A stretch of 64,000 bases of DNA from Cinnamomum chago (taxonomy: Eukaryota > Streptophyta > Magnoliopsida > Laurales > Lauraceae): the NCBI GenBank assembly GCA_038049695.1, contig CP142451.1, positions 8,740,001 through 8,804,000 on the forward strand, in the 5' to 3' direction. The position numbers and the translations under genes were made by a program. Below are positions 40,508-51,839 of the stretch, piece after piece. How positions within the stretch are numbered: position 1 is the stretch's first letter; the number at the start of each line of letters is the position of its first letter. The notes below the pieces were generated by a model, which saw only the letters and a program-made list of their open reading frames with translations, was not told the DNA's origin and searched no databases.

Positions 40508-43241
40508 ACATTTCTATGACTATCCTTCTAATTCATCAAAGCCTTATCCCAACTATGTTAGGGTCAATTACATGATTTATGTTTCGCCATTCTACTCTAT
40601 TATGGGCCAAATCCTTACTTTCCACTGCAACTGGGCATCGCTGCAGTGCATAGATTATAGTCGGGAAGGCTCCAGCATGATCATAGAATGTCAGTGTCTT
40701 AAATTTCATATTGCAGTTGTGAGAATAGTTTTATAGTGGCTGTAAAACCTACCTAACACAACCTCCTCTGTCCTGGCTTGGGATAGGCCGTTAAAATAAA
40801 CTGGAATGGTTTCTATCCATCTAATAGATAAATTGGTTACTTCACTAATAAATATTCTAAACAAAGTTAACAATTCTCAGGTCACATATTTGGAACCTGG
40901 TCAAAGCTCCAAAATTGAAGGGAAAAATGGTTCAAAGGTGGGTGTACGTGCTACTGCAGGTCCTGTTCTTGGCCCTCCTTGGCAGCGTCCAGAGAATGGG
41001 TAAAGAGTTTAACTTCTCTGGGCTTATGCTTCTCTATTCTTTAATCATACATTTCAGGGTTTATGTGCTCATTGTTTATTAAATATATTTGTATATGATC
41101 ATAAGCCTCATCAAATGTACATGTCCGTTTGGGGCCAATGGAAATTATTCATTGATGGTTCTCTATCTCCCACAGAAGTTTTTATTCTTTATATTTATTC
41201 TAATGTAGAAAAACACTGCTTTATCTCATGCCATGTCATGTCTCTAAACACTCCTTCAGAGGGTTTAGATTATTAATGCTGCTACCAGTTGTGTTTCAAA
41301 CAACATAGGTACTCTGTCTTAATGATTCCATGCAAAGGTTCTTCAAGTCCTATTATAGGAAACAACCATTTCCTATATGATTTCCAACAAAGGAATTATG
41401 ATAGAGAGAATTTATGATCTGCGCATAGGCCTTCCCTTTTAAAATGCTTATTGAGATCAATGGTTTGGATTACTGAACAGAGGACAACCAAACCAGGGAC
41501 TTTTATGAAATTCCTCTTCTTTAATATTAATGTGTTGCTTTCTTTTTAGTATCACATTCGTCTTTGTTAAATGTTTTCAGGTACCTCATCATATCACCAG
41601 AGAGCCAACTAACTATTTACTTTGAACCACATTGTGTATACAACCAAGCTTTTCTACAAAAGGAGCAGGCAGACATAGTCATCACACCAGTTATAAAGCA
41701 ATTACTGCCTTCTTTTACTTTGGTTTCTGGACAAGAAGATGCAATTAAACTTGCATCTCTGCTACAAGCCAAGTATACTTCTTTAACCTTTATTGTTATT
41801 GTCTCTTCAGAAATACACTTCATTGATGTATCTCCTTGTTTCTCTTTTGTTATTATACAGGTATGTTGTGCCAATGAACAATGGAGATCTTGACAGCAAA
41901 GGGTTTCTTTCAAGTATACTTTATTCTGAGGGAACAATAGAATCATTCAAGGTCAGATTATTTTTTCTATGTTAATATTGGAAAAATGAACAATAGGTTA
42001 TCCGGTACAGGTTCATTTAAATGCAAAATGATAAAAGATGTGAATAAATACATTCTGAACATCAAAAATCTATTTAGTTAACTAAATTTTTTGATTTGAT
42101 CAAGGACAAGTAAAATGATGGTAGAGAAAATGAAAAAAGAGGGGAGAACAGATGTGGGAGTCTGTGGTAGTCAATATAGAGATATTGACAGCTCATCCTA
42201 AGCCCCAAGGCCTGAGGCCCAAATTGCTTTTGCTTTACTGTGTCCTTTAGATGAGCAGGGTTATTTGTTGCAATTCTTTTCAATTGTAATCCTTTAGTTA
42301 GTATAGGAATAGCTTGTTGTTTCCTTTTATGAAGCAACAATGTGCTGCTGAGAAAATCATGGTGTACTTTTGTCATCGCGTTCAGCCAACTGAAATTGGG
42401 AGGCGTCATGTGGAAGAGATTCGGAACCCGTTGTGGGATGTTGGAAAATGAAGTGACAATCAATCTCAACATACCTCCATATACCTGACTTATCCTAGAC
42501 ATACCTTTTGTTAGGATCCCGTCAATGATTTAATTCTTAATCTCAATTTTTTCCCTTCTACGCGACCAATCAAAAGTATGCTTCTATATATAGTACTTCT
42601 ACTTATCTCAATGTTTATGTGAAATTCAGTTCAATGTTGTTGATTTAGGGTGCGTTGGATGTACCTCGCAAAAGCTATTGATTTGAATACTTTTCCATTG
42701 TCTAGAATAGTTGTAAATCAAATTAGATGGATAATGTTTTTGCCTCACTGTTGCACCTTCATCAGTGTAGGTGTTCTGCACTTGTAATGATCTAAAGGTG
42801 GATAAGAAAGAAAGCACTCTCATGAAAAGCCATTTCTGATTTCTTTGCTGCCCTAAAATGTAGGGAAGAACTGATGATTGTCCATCCTGCCAACATATTA
42901 GGGCTGTCAGTCCTGGATTTGAACTGATCAGGCCAGCTTTCTGAGTCCTGTATTTTCAAATTTTAGATTTTCCCATGTCCAGGCCTGAATCCTTGGCAGC
43001 CCAACAAAATATCCAAGCTTCTTGTGATTTGTAGTACTTACACATCCTCAGTTTCTGCTTCTCTATTGATATGAACTTACCTATTGGTGTTTGACAATTA
43101 TGATGTTTTAAATGGTATGTTAGTGACAACTGCAAAACTGATGAACAGGAACTTTTGTCTCGAGAGTTACCAGATGCAAAGGTATTGATGCCTATACCTG
43201 GCGAACCGCTAGAAATATCAACTGCTTCAAGAGTTCCATAG
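38430..43241 (+). CDS. Metallo-beta-lactamase-fold hydrolase-like protein, probably plastid
   Basis: Eight exons: 38430-38581, 38661-38754, 39161-39286, 39388-39546, 40881-40999, 41581-41772, 41861-41951, 43149-43241. GT-AG borders and phases agree throughout, giving 341 residues. The serine-rich first 50 residues look like a plastid transit peptide. The body follows the order of the plant family represented by Arabidopsis At1g29700 (NSWLWEVGGVRILVDPILVG, ATAGPVLGPPWQRPENGY, VITPVIKQLLPSFTLVSGQE, VVPMNNGDLDSKG). Where metal-binding members have THxHxDH, this protein has TQSLDDH (137-143), so two metal-binding histidines are replaced while DH remains; as I remember the family, this is shared by its plant members. 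Its substrate is unknown and metal-dependent hydrolysis should not be assumed. Confidence 0.88.
40469..40502. repeat. (CT)n microsatellite in intron 4
   Basis: A pure TC dinucleotide run of about 34 bp inside an intron of the metallo-hydrolase-like gene. Confidence 0.9.
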
Positions 43242-43809
43242 TTTGATCTTGTATAAAGCCCCAGGTGGCTGCAATTTTCCTTTATATGATTTTGACTGAT
43301 GTATATAATTGCTTAAGTGGAAGACTCTGAAAGTTTTCTCAAAATTTTATTAGTCAAAATGATTTATACAACATTGGATATCCTATTGCTTTATAGCAGG
43401 TTCTTCTCTTGTTCTTGAAATATTTTTTAGATCTTCTGCTTTAATTTATTTTGGTACCCAGCTGTAGGGGGCTGGGGCCCTGCCCTGCCCTCATGTGACG
43501 GTAGTAGACCTCGAGTGAGGAGATGGATGGAGCCCTAGGGTGAGGTGAGAGGCAGCTAGATGAGAACTAATGCCTTTTAAGACTGGGGTAAGAGGTTGTT
43601 CTTCCATATCATTATATTAGTGTTTTTCTTCCTTATGGAGATGCAGTGCCTTGAAGAGAACTGTCAAAGATATGTCAATGTTGGGAGAGTATAGTTTTTC
43701 TTTGATCTTTTACCGTTGCATCTATTTTTCAGAAAAAAAGAAGATAAAATCTTTTATTGTTACTTCTCGTAGCATTCTTTTTAACTTTCGGCCGTTTACT
43801 TAATGTATT

Positions 43810-45115
43810 AAGGATTTTACGGGAAAAGTTTCGAAATATAGTCATATATTCCGAAAGGTCCTCGCAAATTGTGTAATACCAATGAGGTCCCTCTGGCCTT
43901 ATTTCCTTTTTTTTTTTTTTCAACTTTGATAGGAGCGACGCTAGCATCACTCGTGTTTGATGAGGGCGACGCTAGCGTCACTCGTCAATGTCTAGCGTAA
44001 TTCATCAGTGCATCTCCTAATGCACCATTTGCTAGTGGGGGAGATGGAGAAATATACACAATTTTCTATATCGTCAAGCTCACTTGGCTTTCAATTTTAG
44101 GGAGGCAGCAAGAAAATTCCTTCGGGTTCTTAGTAGTTCTACTACATGTGAGGTTGTACTTTAAGCTAATTTAAGAAATAATCACCTAATTGCAGTCCTC
44201 CCGATGCACAATTCCAACACAACTGCCCCAGTCATCCACAACAGGAACTGCAGCATCCCTATAGAAACGCATCACCGCTTTCTTCAAGTCCAGGCTAGCT
44301 TGCAAGGGACTAGCTTATTTAAATGGTGTCATATACTTCTCAATTGGATCGTCCAATGATACCTAATTGATAAGAGATACTAAGAAACATTGAGGAGAAG
44401 AACAACGACAAAGTATGAAGCAAATAAGAAGTAGATGAGACACTAGAGGGAGTAGGTAAGGACAAAACAGTGAGCCGTTGAATCCAGATAAAGCCTCGAT
44501 GCATACAGCAACTTGCAGCACAGTGACGCATAAATAATCTCATGCAGCCTATTTTTAATATGTAAAATATAAGAATGCAATGGGATGCAGATAATTTATC
44601 TTCTATTATGTGTTAGTTATTAATAGATGGCATAGACAAGCAACAGTACAAGACGCAACACTTCATCCCACTTTCATTATATAATTTATTCATTCAATGT
44701 TTTCTAACATGTAATGGACTACTTAATATCTTCCCCAGTAAAACACTCTATCCACATAATTGACAATTACACTAAATACCTCAAATTTAACTATGGCAAA
44801 AGGGTAAAACCAAGAATATAAACAGTCATGGCTCATCATGTTTTGACGAGTGACGATATAGCAAATTGTGTATATTTCTCCAACTCCCCCACTAGCAAAT
44901 TGTGCATTAGGACATGCGCTGACGAGCGATGCTAGATATTGACGAGCGACGCTAGCGTCGCCCTCACCAGACACGAGCGACACTAGCGTCGCTCCTATCA
45001 AAGTTGAAAAAAATAAAATAAAATAAGGCCTGAGGGACCTCATTGGTGCTACACAATTTGCGAGGAACTTTCGAGATATATGGCTATATTTCGAGACTTT
45101 TCCCGTAAAATCGTC
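43810..45115. mobile_element. Mutator-like element (Pack-MULE) with 9-bp target duplication
   Basis: The 9-mer taatgtatt flanks the element exactly (43801-43809 and 45116-45124). Terminal inverted repeats of about 260 bp run from 43810 to about 44073 and from about 44855 to 45115, with outer core gattttacgggaaaag. Within each arm are several partial palindromes related to gcgacgctagcgtcgc. Long arms plus a 9-bp duplication define Mutator-like elements. There is no transposase frame; the 780-bp interior instead carries host-gene-like sequence on the minus strand. The element lies about 570 bp downstream of the metallo-hydrolase-like gene. Confidence 0.85.
44189..44362 (-). pseudogene. Captured CBS-domain exon fragment inside the Mutator-like element
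   Basis: Minus-strand translation over 58 codons reads LDDPIEKYMTPFK, a stop at 44315-44317, then [19 protein letters not shown] and [20 protein letters not shown]. The pattern (YMTP, then AVPVVDD, then GIVHRED) is a CBS adenosyl-binding motif as in plant CBS-domain proteins. The part before reads like an acceptor (atcaattag) and after it like a donor (ag|gtgatt), so genomic exon with intron edges seems to have been captured. I suspect a CBS-PPR type donor gene (At5g10690-like), from memory only. The internal stop shows that it is not functional as protein. Confidence 0.7.
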
Positions 45116-45124
45116 TAATGTATT

Positions 45125-45416
45125 TGTTGGGTTTATGTCTTGTGTTCCGGATTTACCAGAGTGGTCCATTGGACTGGGTTCAGGGTCAAATGTATTTTGG
45201 TTATTGTACCGGGGTTTTCTTAAGGGCTAAGAAAGCGGTAATTATATATATAATGTAATCTGTAACCCTAGACTCTTAATAGAGTTAAAATGCGAATCGG
45301 TTGATCTCTTACCATGGACATAGGCGGTTTTGCCAAACAATATATCCCCTAGTCAACTCTCGTGTGGCATGTTGATCAATCATAAATTCTGCGCTTTCGC
45401 ACGCACGCGCACAACA
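45125..45416. mobile_element. Probable solo LTR
   Basis: It begins tgttgggtttatgtc and ends cgcacaaca, a TGTTG...CAACA terminal pair. It is flanked by gtatt and atatt (4/5 match). Inner text (accatggacataggcgg, cttaatagagtt) looks like a copia-type LTR 3' region. It abuts the Mutator-like element directly, so the latter inserted at or beside the LTR edge. Confidence 0.5.
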
Positions 45417-45578
45417 ATATTATTTTTACGTGTTTAGTTGGGGTATGTTTGTAAACGGGCCTATATTAACTTGTTGATATAAATAATTAATTTTGTTTAT
45501 ATCAAATGTTGCACTTCTTTTTGTTTTTTCAATGGCATGGTGTTTTTTCCCTCCTTTTTTTTTTCAATAGCATGGTTT

Positions 45579-45609
45579 CCCCCCCCCCCCCCCCCCCCCC
45601 TTTTTTTTT
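45579..45609. repeat. Poly(C)-poly(T) tract
   Basis: About 22 C followed by 9 T. Low-complexity run; its length in the assembly may be unreliable. Confidence 0.8.
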
Positions 45610-45888
45610 GGAAAATTAACTAGGCATTACATTTACAGCAGGTTCTCCATATCTTGAATAAAAAATTACCGTCAAAGTTGGGATTATGAAAGACTGTCAG
45701 GTAGATCCAGACAGACTGTAAGGTTAGAAAGACTGTCCGGAGAGGACCCAGTGGACTTATGGCCCTTATTCCAAATATATATATATATATTCTGAAGTTG
45801 TTTGGAGTGAGAATTATTTAATTATATAGGACACTTTGATGTGGTGATGGTGGTGGGAGGTATGCGTTTTGAATTGACCGGGGCGGGC

Positions 45889-46057
45889 TCATGTACATGA
45901 GTCTGGATTTCCTGTTTGGACCAAACCGTGGTTTACTGTTTCGGCGAATGGGAGAGTGGCATGTGTAAGAAGTCCCCAACTGTTGCTTTTTAAAAAAAAA
46001 GAGAGGGTTTTTTTTTGCAAATAAATGTTTTCGCTTTTAATGTAATAGTTACTTATT
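45889..46057 (-). repeat. Three-copy dispersed repeat, inverted copy
   Basis: On the minus strand it reads cagttggggacttcttacac, then ccactctcccattcgccg, aacagtaaaccacggtttgg and gactcatgtacatgag. The same blocks occur on the plus strand at about 48430-48550 and 48563-48715. No coding sequence. Confidence 0.6.
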
Positions 46058-46862
46058 AATGGGCTTGTTTGGCAAATCTTATATGTGTCAAATAGATATG
46101 TGTATAATAGATTTATGTAGAATAAATATTTTATAAATAGACCGTTTGGTAAAACAAATAAACAGCTTGAAATAGACACTTTATTAATTTGAATGTTAAT
46201 ATTCTCCACAAATTACTCAAGAAATATGAGGAATCAAGGGCTAGAATTTGATCTTTTAGGCTTCTTAAGCGTTCGAAAGAGGTTCAACGGTTTATATCTT
46301 GCTAAAGGGACCCACAAACCAAGAATTTATATTTAATGATTTTCATTTTATCACAAATATCTCAATAATGATGCATCATCAATGGCTGATATTTAACTCT
46401 ATGGTTGTGTTAAATACTCTGAAGAGATTGAATGATATGGATTATTGGTTGAGACCGATCATTGAGAAAAATGAGAAAAAATAGGACAACTTTGTCATTA
46501 CGTACAAACCTAGCAATTGAGACACAAGAGGATTAATGTTCCACGGTTTCTCATGAATATCTTGAGATTCATAAGGAGTTAAGAGTTGATATTTGATATT
46601 ATTATCAATCTTGGGCTTCTTAAGCAGATCAACGGTTCAGATCTTGATTTAGAGGCCCATAAAATCCAAAAATCAAAATCTAAGGGTCCACATTTTTTTC
46701 ACAAGTATATGAAGATATGTAAATGATCAACAGTTCAAATTTGGTTGGCTGGCTGTTCTTAGGGTAATGAAGATGCTAAAACGGTTTTGATCGTCATTTA
46801 GGGCCACGGATGTTAAAAAAATAAAGAGAAAAATGGACCACCAGAAAATACACTGTAGCAGT

Positions 46863-47390
46863 TAGGACTGTCAATTGTGTCGTGTTAACGAATTCGAGTT
46901 ATGGGTTAACGAATTCGTGTTAAAATAACCTCAACCCGTACACGACCCGTTAACTTAATGGGTCAAAAAATCTAATCCAAACACGACCCGTTAATTTAAC
47001 GGGTTATCCGACCCAACCCGTTAAGTAATTAAGTCATTTCAAAAATTAAAAGAAAATCCATACAAAAATATATAAGGAGAAAATTATATAAGCCCTACGA
47101 AACTGTGAGGATCTCGAGTGGATTCCACCTAAAATCCCACTATAAAATAATAAATCTATATTTCTTCTCTATGAATATAAATTAATTCTAGCATACTTAG
47201 GAACTAAAAAATATTTAACGGATTAAGCAGGTTGTTAACGGGTTACTGGTTTAACTTGTACACGACCCGTTAACTTAACTTGTTAACGGGTTTGACCCGT
47301 TAACGACCCGAACCCATTAAGAGTTCACCCATACTCGTTAATATCGTTTGGGTTCATGTCGTGTTAACGGGTGGCATTTTGACAGCCTTA
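46863..47390. mobile_element. hAT-type MITE (gacccgttaac family)
   Basis: Ends taggactgtcaattgtgtcg and (inverse) gcattttgacagcctta, with many cgacccgttaac / gttaacgggt blocks in both arms. Flanking 8-mers gtagcagt (46855-46862) and gtagcagc (47391-47398) match 7/8. This 'gctgtcaa...gggttaacacg' type of element is widespread in plants as a non-autonomous hAT. Confidence 0.75.
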
Positions 47391-47399
47391 GTAGCAGCA

Positions 47400-48429
47400 T
47401 GGTCTGTCCGCTTCAAACACCATCATCTATGTCAAAGAGCACCATTTTTCAGCCCATATGAAATAGATGAAAAATGTCTGTTGTCTGGTTGAAACAGATA
47501 TTTGATGTGCACCATCCAACCGATCTAAATTTCTAAAACATCTGTATCAAACAACTTTAAGACATATAAACCTTGAAAGGAGAGATGCCAAACGGCACCT
47601 TTTAGTTTTATTGTTGGAGCAAGTGGACTATTTTACAATACAATGATACTGAAGGAGCATAGATTAAATATTGGAATATGGCCGGCCGGCCTTGAAAAAA
47701 GGCATGAAGTAAATGGGTTTGGTCCAATGTGACCTAAGCCGAGTCCACTTTACGCTGGATCTGGGCCAACTTCTGCGCCATAGGGCTCAAGCGTGAGAAG
47801 TTGGCACTTATCTTTGATAAATGGCTCTGTCCAGCATGGTTGCGTTGGAGAGGTTCTAGTGATCTTTTGGTCAGATGGTAGGTGAAGGTGTTAGGACGAA
47901 TTCTGTAATTGTGTTACATTTCTATGGATTCTTTTATCTTGTAGCCACAGGGGGTTTATTGATTGAGGTTGGAGGTATTTTAATTCAATGATTAGAGATT
48001 ATAGACTAAGTTTAATTTCGTACTGCAACTATTATTTTTTGGTACCCTTGTCAAGGGAGATGGGACTCAAGAGAGAACCTAGATACACAAGAAGGTAGGC
48101 CACTCAGGTGAGAAAGAGGCTCCCAAAAGCGGGAATAGGTGATGTACCCAAGCAAGGGTTTCTTTAAGCATATAATGTTTTCGCTTTTAATGTAATAGCC
48201 ACTTAGTTTTATTGTTGGAGCAAGTGGCACCTCTCATTTCCCTCTCTTTTCTCTCTTCTTCCCTCATTTCCCTTCAATTCTCCCATCTCCCTCCCTCATT
48301 TACCCTTACCCACCGGCTTCCTCTCGTTGCCCTCGGCTTCTGTCCCTCACCATCCGAGTTTGACGCAGAGAGTTCTGTAAAAGGAGAGGAATGGAAATTT
48401 ACGGCCCAAATTTTTTATTTGCAAATAAA
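47400..48429. other. Intergenic with a 25-bp direct repeat
   Basis: Identical 25-mers (core tattgttggagcaagtgg) occur at 47602-47626 and 48203-48227. The block gttttcgcttttaatgtaat occurs at about 48178 and also at 46028. These suggest a local duplication or insertion history. No gene is seen. Confidence 0.5.
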
Positions 48430-48715
48430 GCCCCTCTCTTTTCTTGGTTTTTTTTTTAAAGGAAGCAGTTGAGGGGTTCTTTTGTGACCTAGCATTTCTT
48501 ACACATAGCACTCTTCCATTGGTCGGAACAGTAAACCCCTATTTGGACCATGAGCCGCCCTAGTCAACCCCTCTCTTTTCTTGTTTTTTTGTTTTTCATA
48601 AAGAAGCAGTTGGGGTCTCCTTACACATGGCACTCTCCCATTGGTCGGAACAGTAAACCATTGTTTGGTCTAAACAGGGGATCCGGACTCCATGTACATT
48701 TATGTAAGTGATTCT
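48430..48715 (+). repeat. Three-copy dispersed repeat, two tandem copies
   Basis: Two related units (about 48430-48550 and 48563-48715) each contain cctctcttttcttg, gaagcagttg, ccattggtcggaacagtaaa and a tttgg tail. An inverted third copy is at 45889-46057. Confidence 0.65.
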
Positions 48716-48732
48716 ATATGTATAATTATGAA

Positions 48733-48990
48733 CTAGCAAAATTACCCGTGCTTAGCACGGATATCGAAGAATTGATATCATAGAATGAAGAAAATGAAAA
48801 TTAGAGTAAAATGAGAATGATAGAGTTTGGATTGAAACAAAGTATTTGAGAAATAAAAGAAAAGAAAAGAAAAGAAAAGTGGAGAGTAATTATGATAAAG
48901 AGATACAGAAGATAGTTGATGTAATTTCCAGTCAAAATCATAACCGATGGTCAAAATTGGATCCAAAACCTCCTAGCTTAATATATTATA
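48733..48990 (-). mobile_element. Helitron-like non-autonomous element, copy A
   Basis: On the minus strand the copy ends with the hairpin ccgtgctaagcacgg, then about ten bases, then CTAG followed by a host T, which matches a Helitron 3' end (hairpin then CTRR). The other end lies near tataatatattaagctagg. Related copies are at 55429-55872 and 55873-56260. No helicase frame is present. The usual 5' TC is not clear, so 'Helitron-like' is the safe term. Confidence 0.55.
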
Positions 48991-49036
48991 ATGTCATGTT
49001 TGTTTGTGCTAATTTACATGTATAATGTTTAAATGA

Positions 49037-49415
49037 TAGGGATGTAAATGGGTCCCGATTCTCCAATTATCTGGAGGTTTCGACCCGTTAAAAATCGGAT
49101 CTAAATCCTTATTTAGGCCCCGATAAGTAAATGGGTCTGGGTTTGGTTCTACCTTGGTTAGGACCGTAGACCCGAGACTCGACATATTACCTCAATTTTT
49201 GAAAATCTCTCATAAAAATCGATTTTTTTCTAATATCATTCTCTACCTAGACTTGGAGATCCAGACCACTCCATATCTGGTTCTGGTTCTAGTTCCGGAG
49301 CCAAGAAACTGGTTTCGAAGGTTCCGGATTTAAGTCCAGTTCCACCTTCTCTTTAACGGTTCCGATTTTGGATCCACCATGGACCTAGACTGGAACCGAC
49401 CCGCTTACAATTCTA
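49037..49415. mobile_element. Possible hAT-type MITE
   Basis: The left end tagggatgtaaatgggtc pairs with the inverse of gacccgcttacaattcta at the right. Flanks ttaaatga and gtaagtga match 6/8. The core is rich in ggttccgg / ggttctgg blocks. Degraded and non-coding. Confidence 0.5.
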
Positions 49416-49419
49416 GTAA

Positions 49420-51440
49420 GTGAGGTGTGAAAATAGTGTATAAAATGATCATTCATACTCTATATTTTTCACGGTAGTGTAGGAATGAAAGTGAGTCACA
49501 CCCCCTCAACAAAAATGGCAAGAAGGGTGAGTTGGTGCTGAGGACTATATATTTGATGTAGGGAAAATAATAAAGGTCGAATTCCCACTTTGGTAGGGAA
49601 ATGAGGAGAAATGCAGGGAGGAATCTACTATTGGAGAGCCACCATTTTTCTTACCTGGTGATTCTCCATTATATTTGGATGTACATAAAGATAATCGTTC
49701 AGAAAAAAAATGTATTTAAAATATTATGTAAATAATTAAATAGTAAAATATCAATTTTTATTAATATAAATTTAATTTCAATGGAGAAAAGAGTCTTTTC
49801 TTGGCCCCTTTTGGGGAGAAAATATTTTTCATACTTTTGTGTAGCATGTTTGTATAGCATTGAGGATTCTTTGCTAGTAAGAAAATACCTATGAGTGTCT
49901 GCGCTTAACATTTCTAAGAAGTTAATTTGATGCAGCGCTATTTTCTTTTTCACATTAAAAGAAGAAATTTTTTATTTTCTCTTAACAAATAAAACTTAGA
50001 GAGGTAAGAATGAAATTAAATATGGAATCATCAGCTGATAATAAGGAGTCAATAAAATTTTATCACAAAAATCAAGTATAAAAGATACTTGTCTAAGAAC
50101 ATAGATTGATATCTAAAATCTCAAATTCACAAAGATATCTGATTTTCTGTAAATAACGACTAATTTGGTTAGGGTATTTTGGTATAATTCTTCAAAAAAA
50201 AAAAAAAAGATCTTACAATGAGGACACTTTGAAGGAGTTCAAAAGCTCGATTTTATTTATTTTTTTAAAAAGGAGCTCCATGCTTGGTCAACATGGTATT
50301 ATTCTAGTTTACACAAAGGAAAAAAAAAAATAGAGATACCACGCTGACATTATTAATGTTCCGTAATAATATAAATATGATATCATAAAAATTCCCAAAA
50401 ACTCCCCTATCTCAAAAAGGAGAGTTTCTGCCTCTATTTATTAGCTAATGATTTAATAGAATCAATAAAATATCCACAGGTTTAGAAGAATATTCAGTAG
50501 AGAGAATGGATAAGTGTAAAATTGAAGACACGTGTCCCACTTTCATTGACTAAAAGATGGGCTTTTTTTTTAATGAAAAATGCGCGGGGAGTTTTGTAGC
50601 GTTACTAAAAAATAATATTAGTATAGTAATCATGTGCACGCACACACTTATGCGGGAGTGCATTCAGGCCGTCACCAATGGCAGGACCCCCCTAAATTTC
50701 ATAAAGTTCAACTTAACAAGCGCAATGCATAGGATAAAATTTCCGTATAGATGAATATCTTATCTTAAGGTGGATCCACCTCAATAACATACTTATTCTG
50801 AGATCATGTAAATAGTGTAATGATAGTGGGTCATTATTAAATGATGGCAAATTCAAGTGATACCTATCAGCCTAACGAATCCATCTATCCAACTCTAATA
50901 AGTCTCACCAGTGAAATGTTTGGCGGCCACTTAACCCATTTTATTGAAATGTTTTCCATTAACTTCATATAACTACCTACTCATATCCTTATCTAATCAA
51001 ACTATCCAGTGCTCTCCACCTTAATTCCACTTCTTTATTTTTTAAGTCTCTTACTCCACCCCACCTATTCTACTATCTTTCTGTCCAATTTTTTAATTTT
51101 TATCTATGCAACTTACTTAATAGATGAAAAGAGCTACTCCACATAACCTTTTTAAGGTAAGAACTTTTAATTTAGAATGCGACGGTGATGAGCACATGTG
51201 ATTGTGCTAGTGAGTTCTTATAAAAGAGTGGATGTGCTGAATGTCTCGATGAACACGTGCATGCAATAAAGTGAGACGAGAAAAAATAAAATTCATATAG
51301 CAGTCCCAACATAATTTAGACCAAAACTGTGGGCAATAACTCCCACAAGTGAGGTTCTTCATCTGTGGGCTTTTAAACTGCCGATCTACCATAATAAATC
51401 ACACGTGATCACACTGATTCACATTATAATAACAGGGGTG
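49420..51440. other. Intergenic AT-rich DNA, nothing recognised
   Basis: Only short frames without domains, and A-runs. No RNA gene or delimited repeat seen. Confidence 0.4.
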
Positions 51441-51450
51441 CTATGTGGCC

Positions 51451-51560
51451 TGAATATGGGGACCGAACCATGGCCCGGTCCCCATAGGATCCCGCGGGGG
51501 GACTCCTTGGGATCCTGTGGCCCTCATGGGGACCGGGCCATCATTCGGTCCCATATTCGG
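51451..51560. repeat. GC-rich foldback repeat (copy 2)
   Basis: Two arms of about 37 bp, gaatatggggaccgaaccat... (51455 on) and its inverse ending ttcggtcccatattcgggc, enclose a spacer holding ggatcccgcggggggact. The arms match the modules at 1328-1432. The copy lies about 280 bp upstream of the MURG start, so it may sit in the promoter. Confidence 0.65.
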
Positions 51561-51839
51561 GCTAAGGAGACTTTTTCTTATAATAAGCCCCTCAGTACGA
51601 GATATTCAATGGGAACCATATGGGTTGTCCAAAATTCTGGCCAAAAAATTTGTCCAAGTAGACTTTTGATTCATAAATAAAAATGTAGAATACTCTCTCG
51701 CTCTGTCACCCGGCACCAGTATTCGTATTCCAAGCACTCCCTTCCTTCTTCTCCGCCCGCGTCTTCTTCCCAAGTCCCACTAACAAACAAATGCCATTTC
51801 CCAACTCTACTATTACTACTACTACTACTACTACTCTCC

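Noticed and set aside
42074-42502. 142-codon minus-strand frame in an intron of the metallo-hydrolase-like gene
   Set aside because: No domain, no splice partners, composition of intron sequence; chance frame.
44723-45169. 148-codon minus-strand frame over the right arm of the Mutator-like element
   Set aside because: Runs through the non-coding inverted repeat and past the element's end; no family signature.
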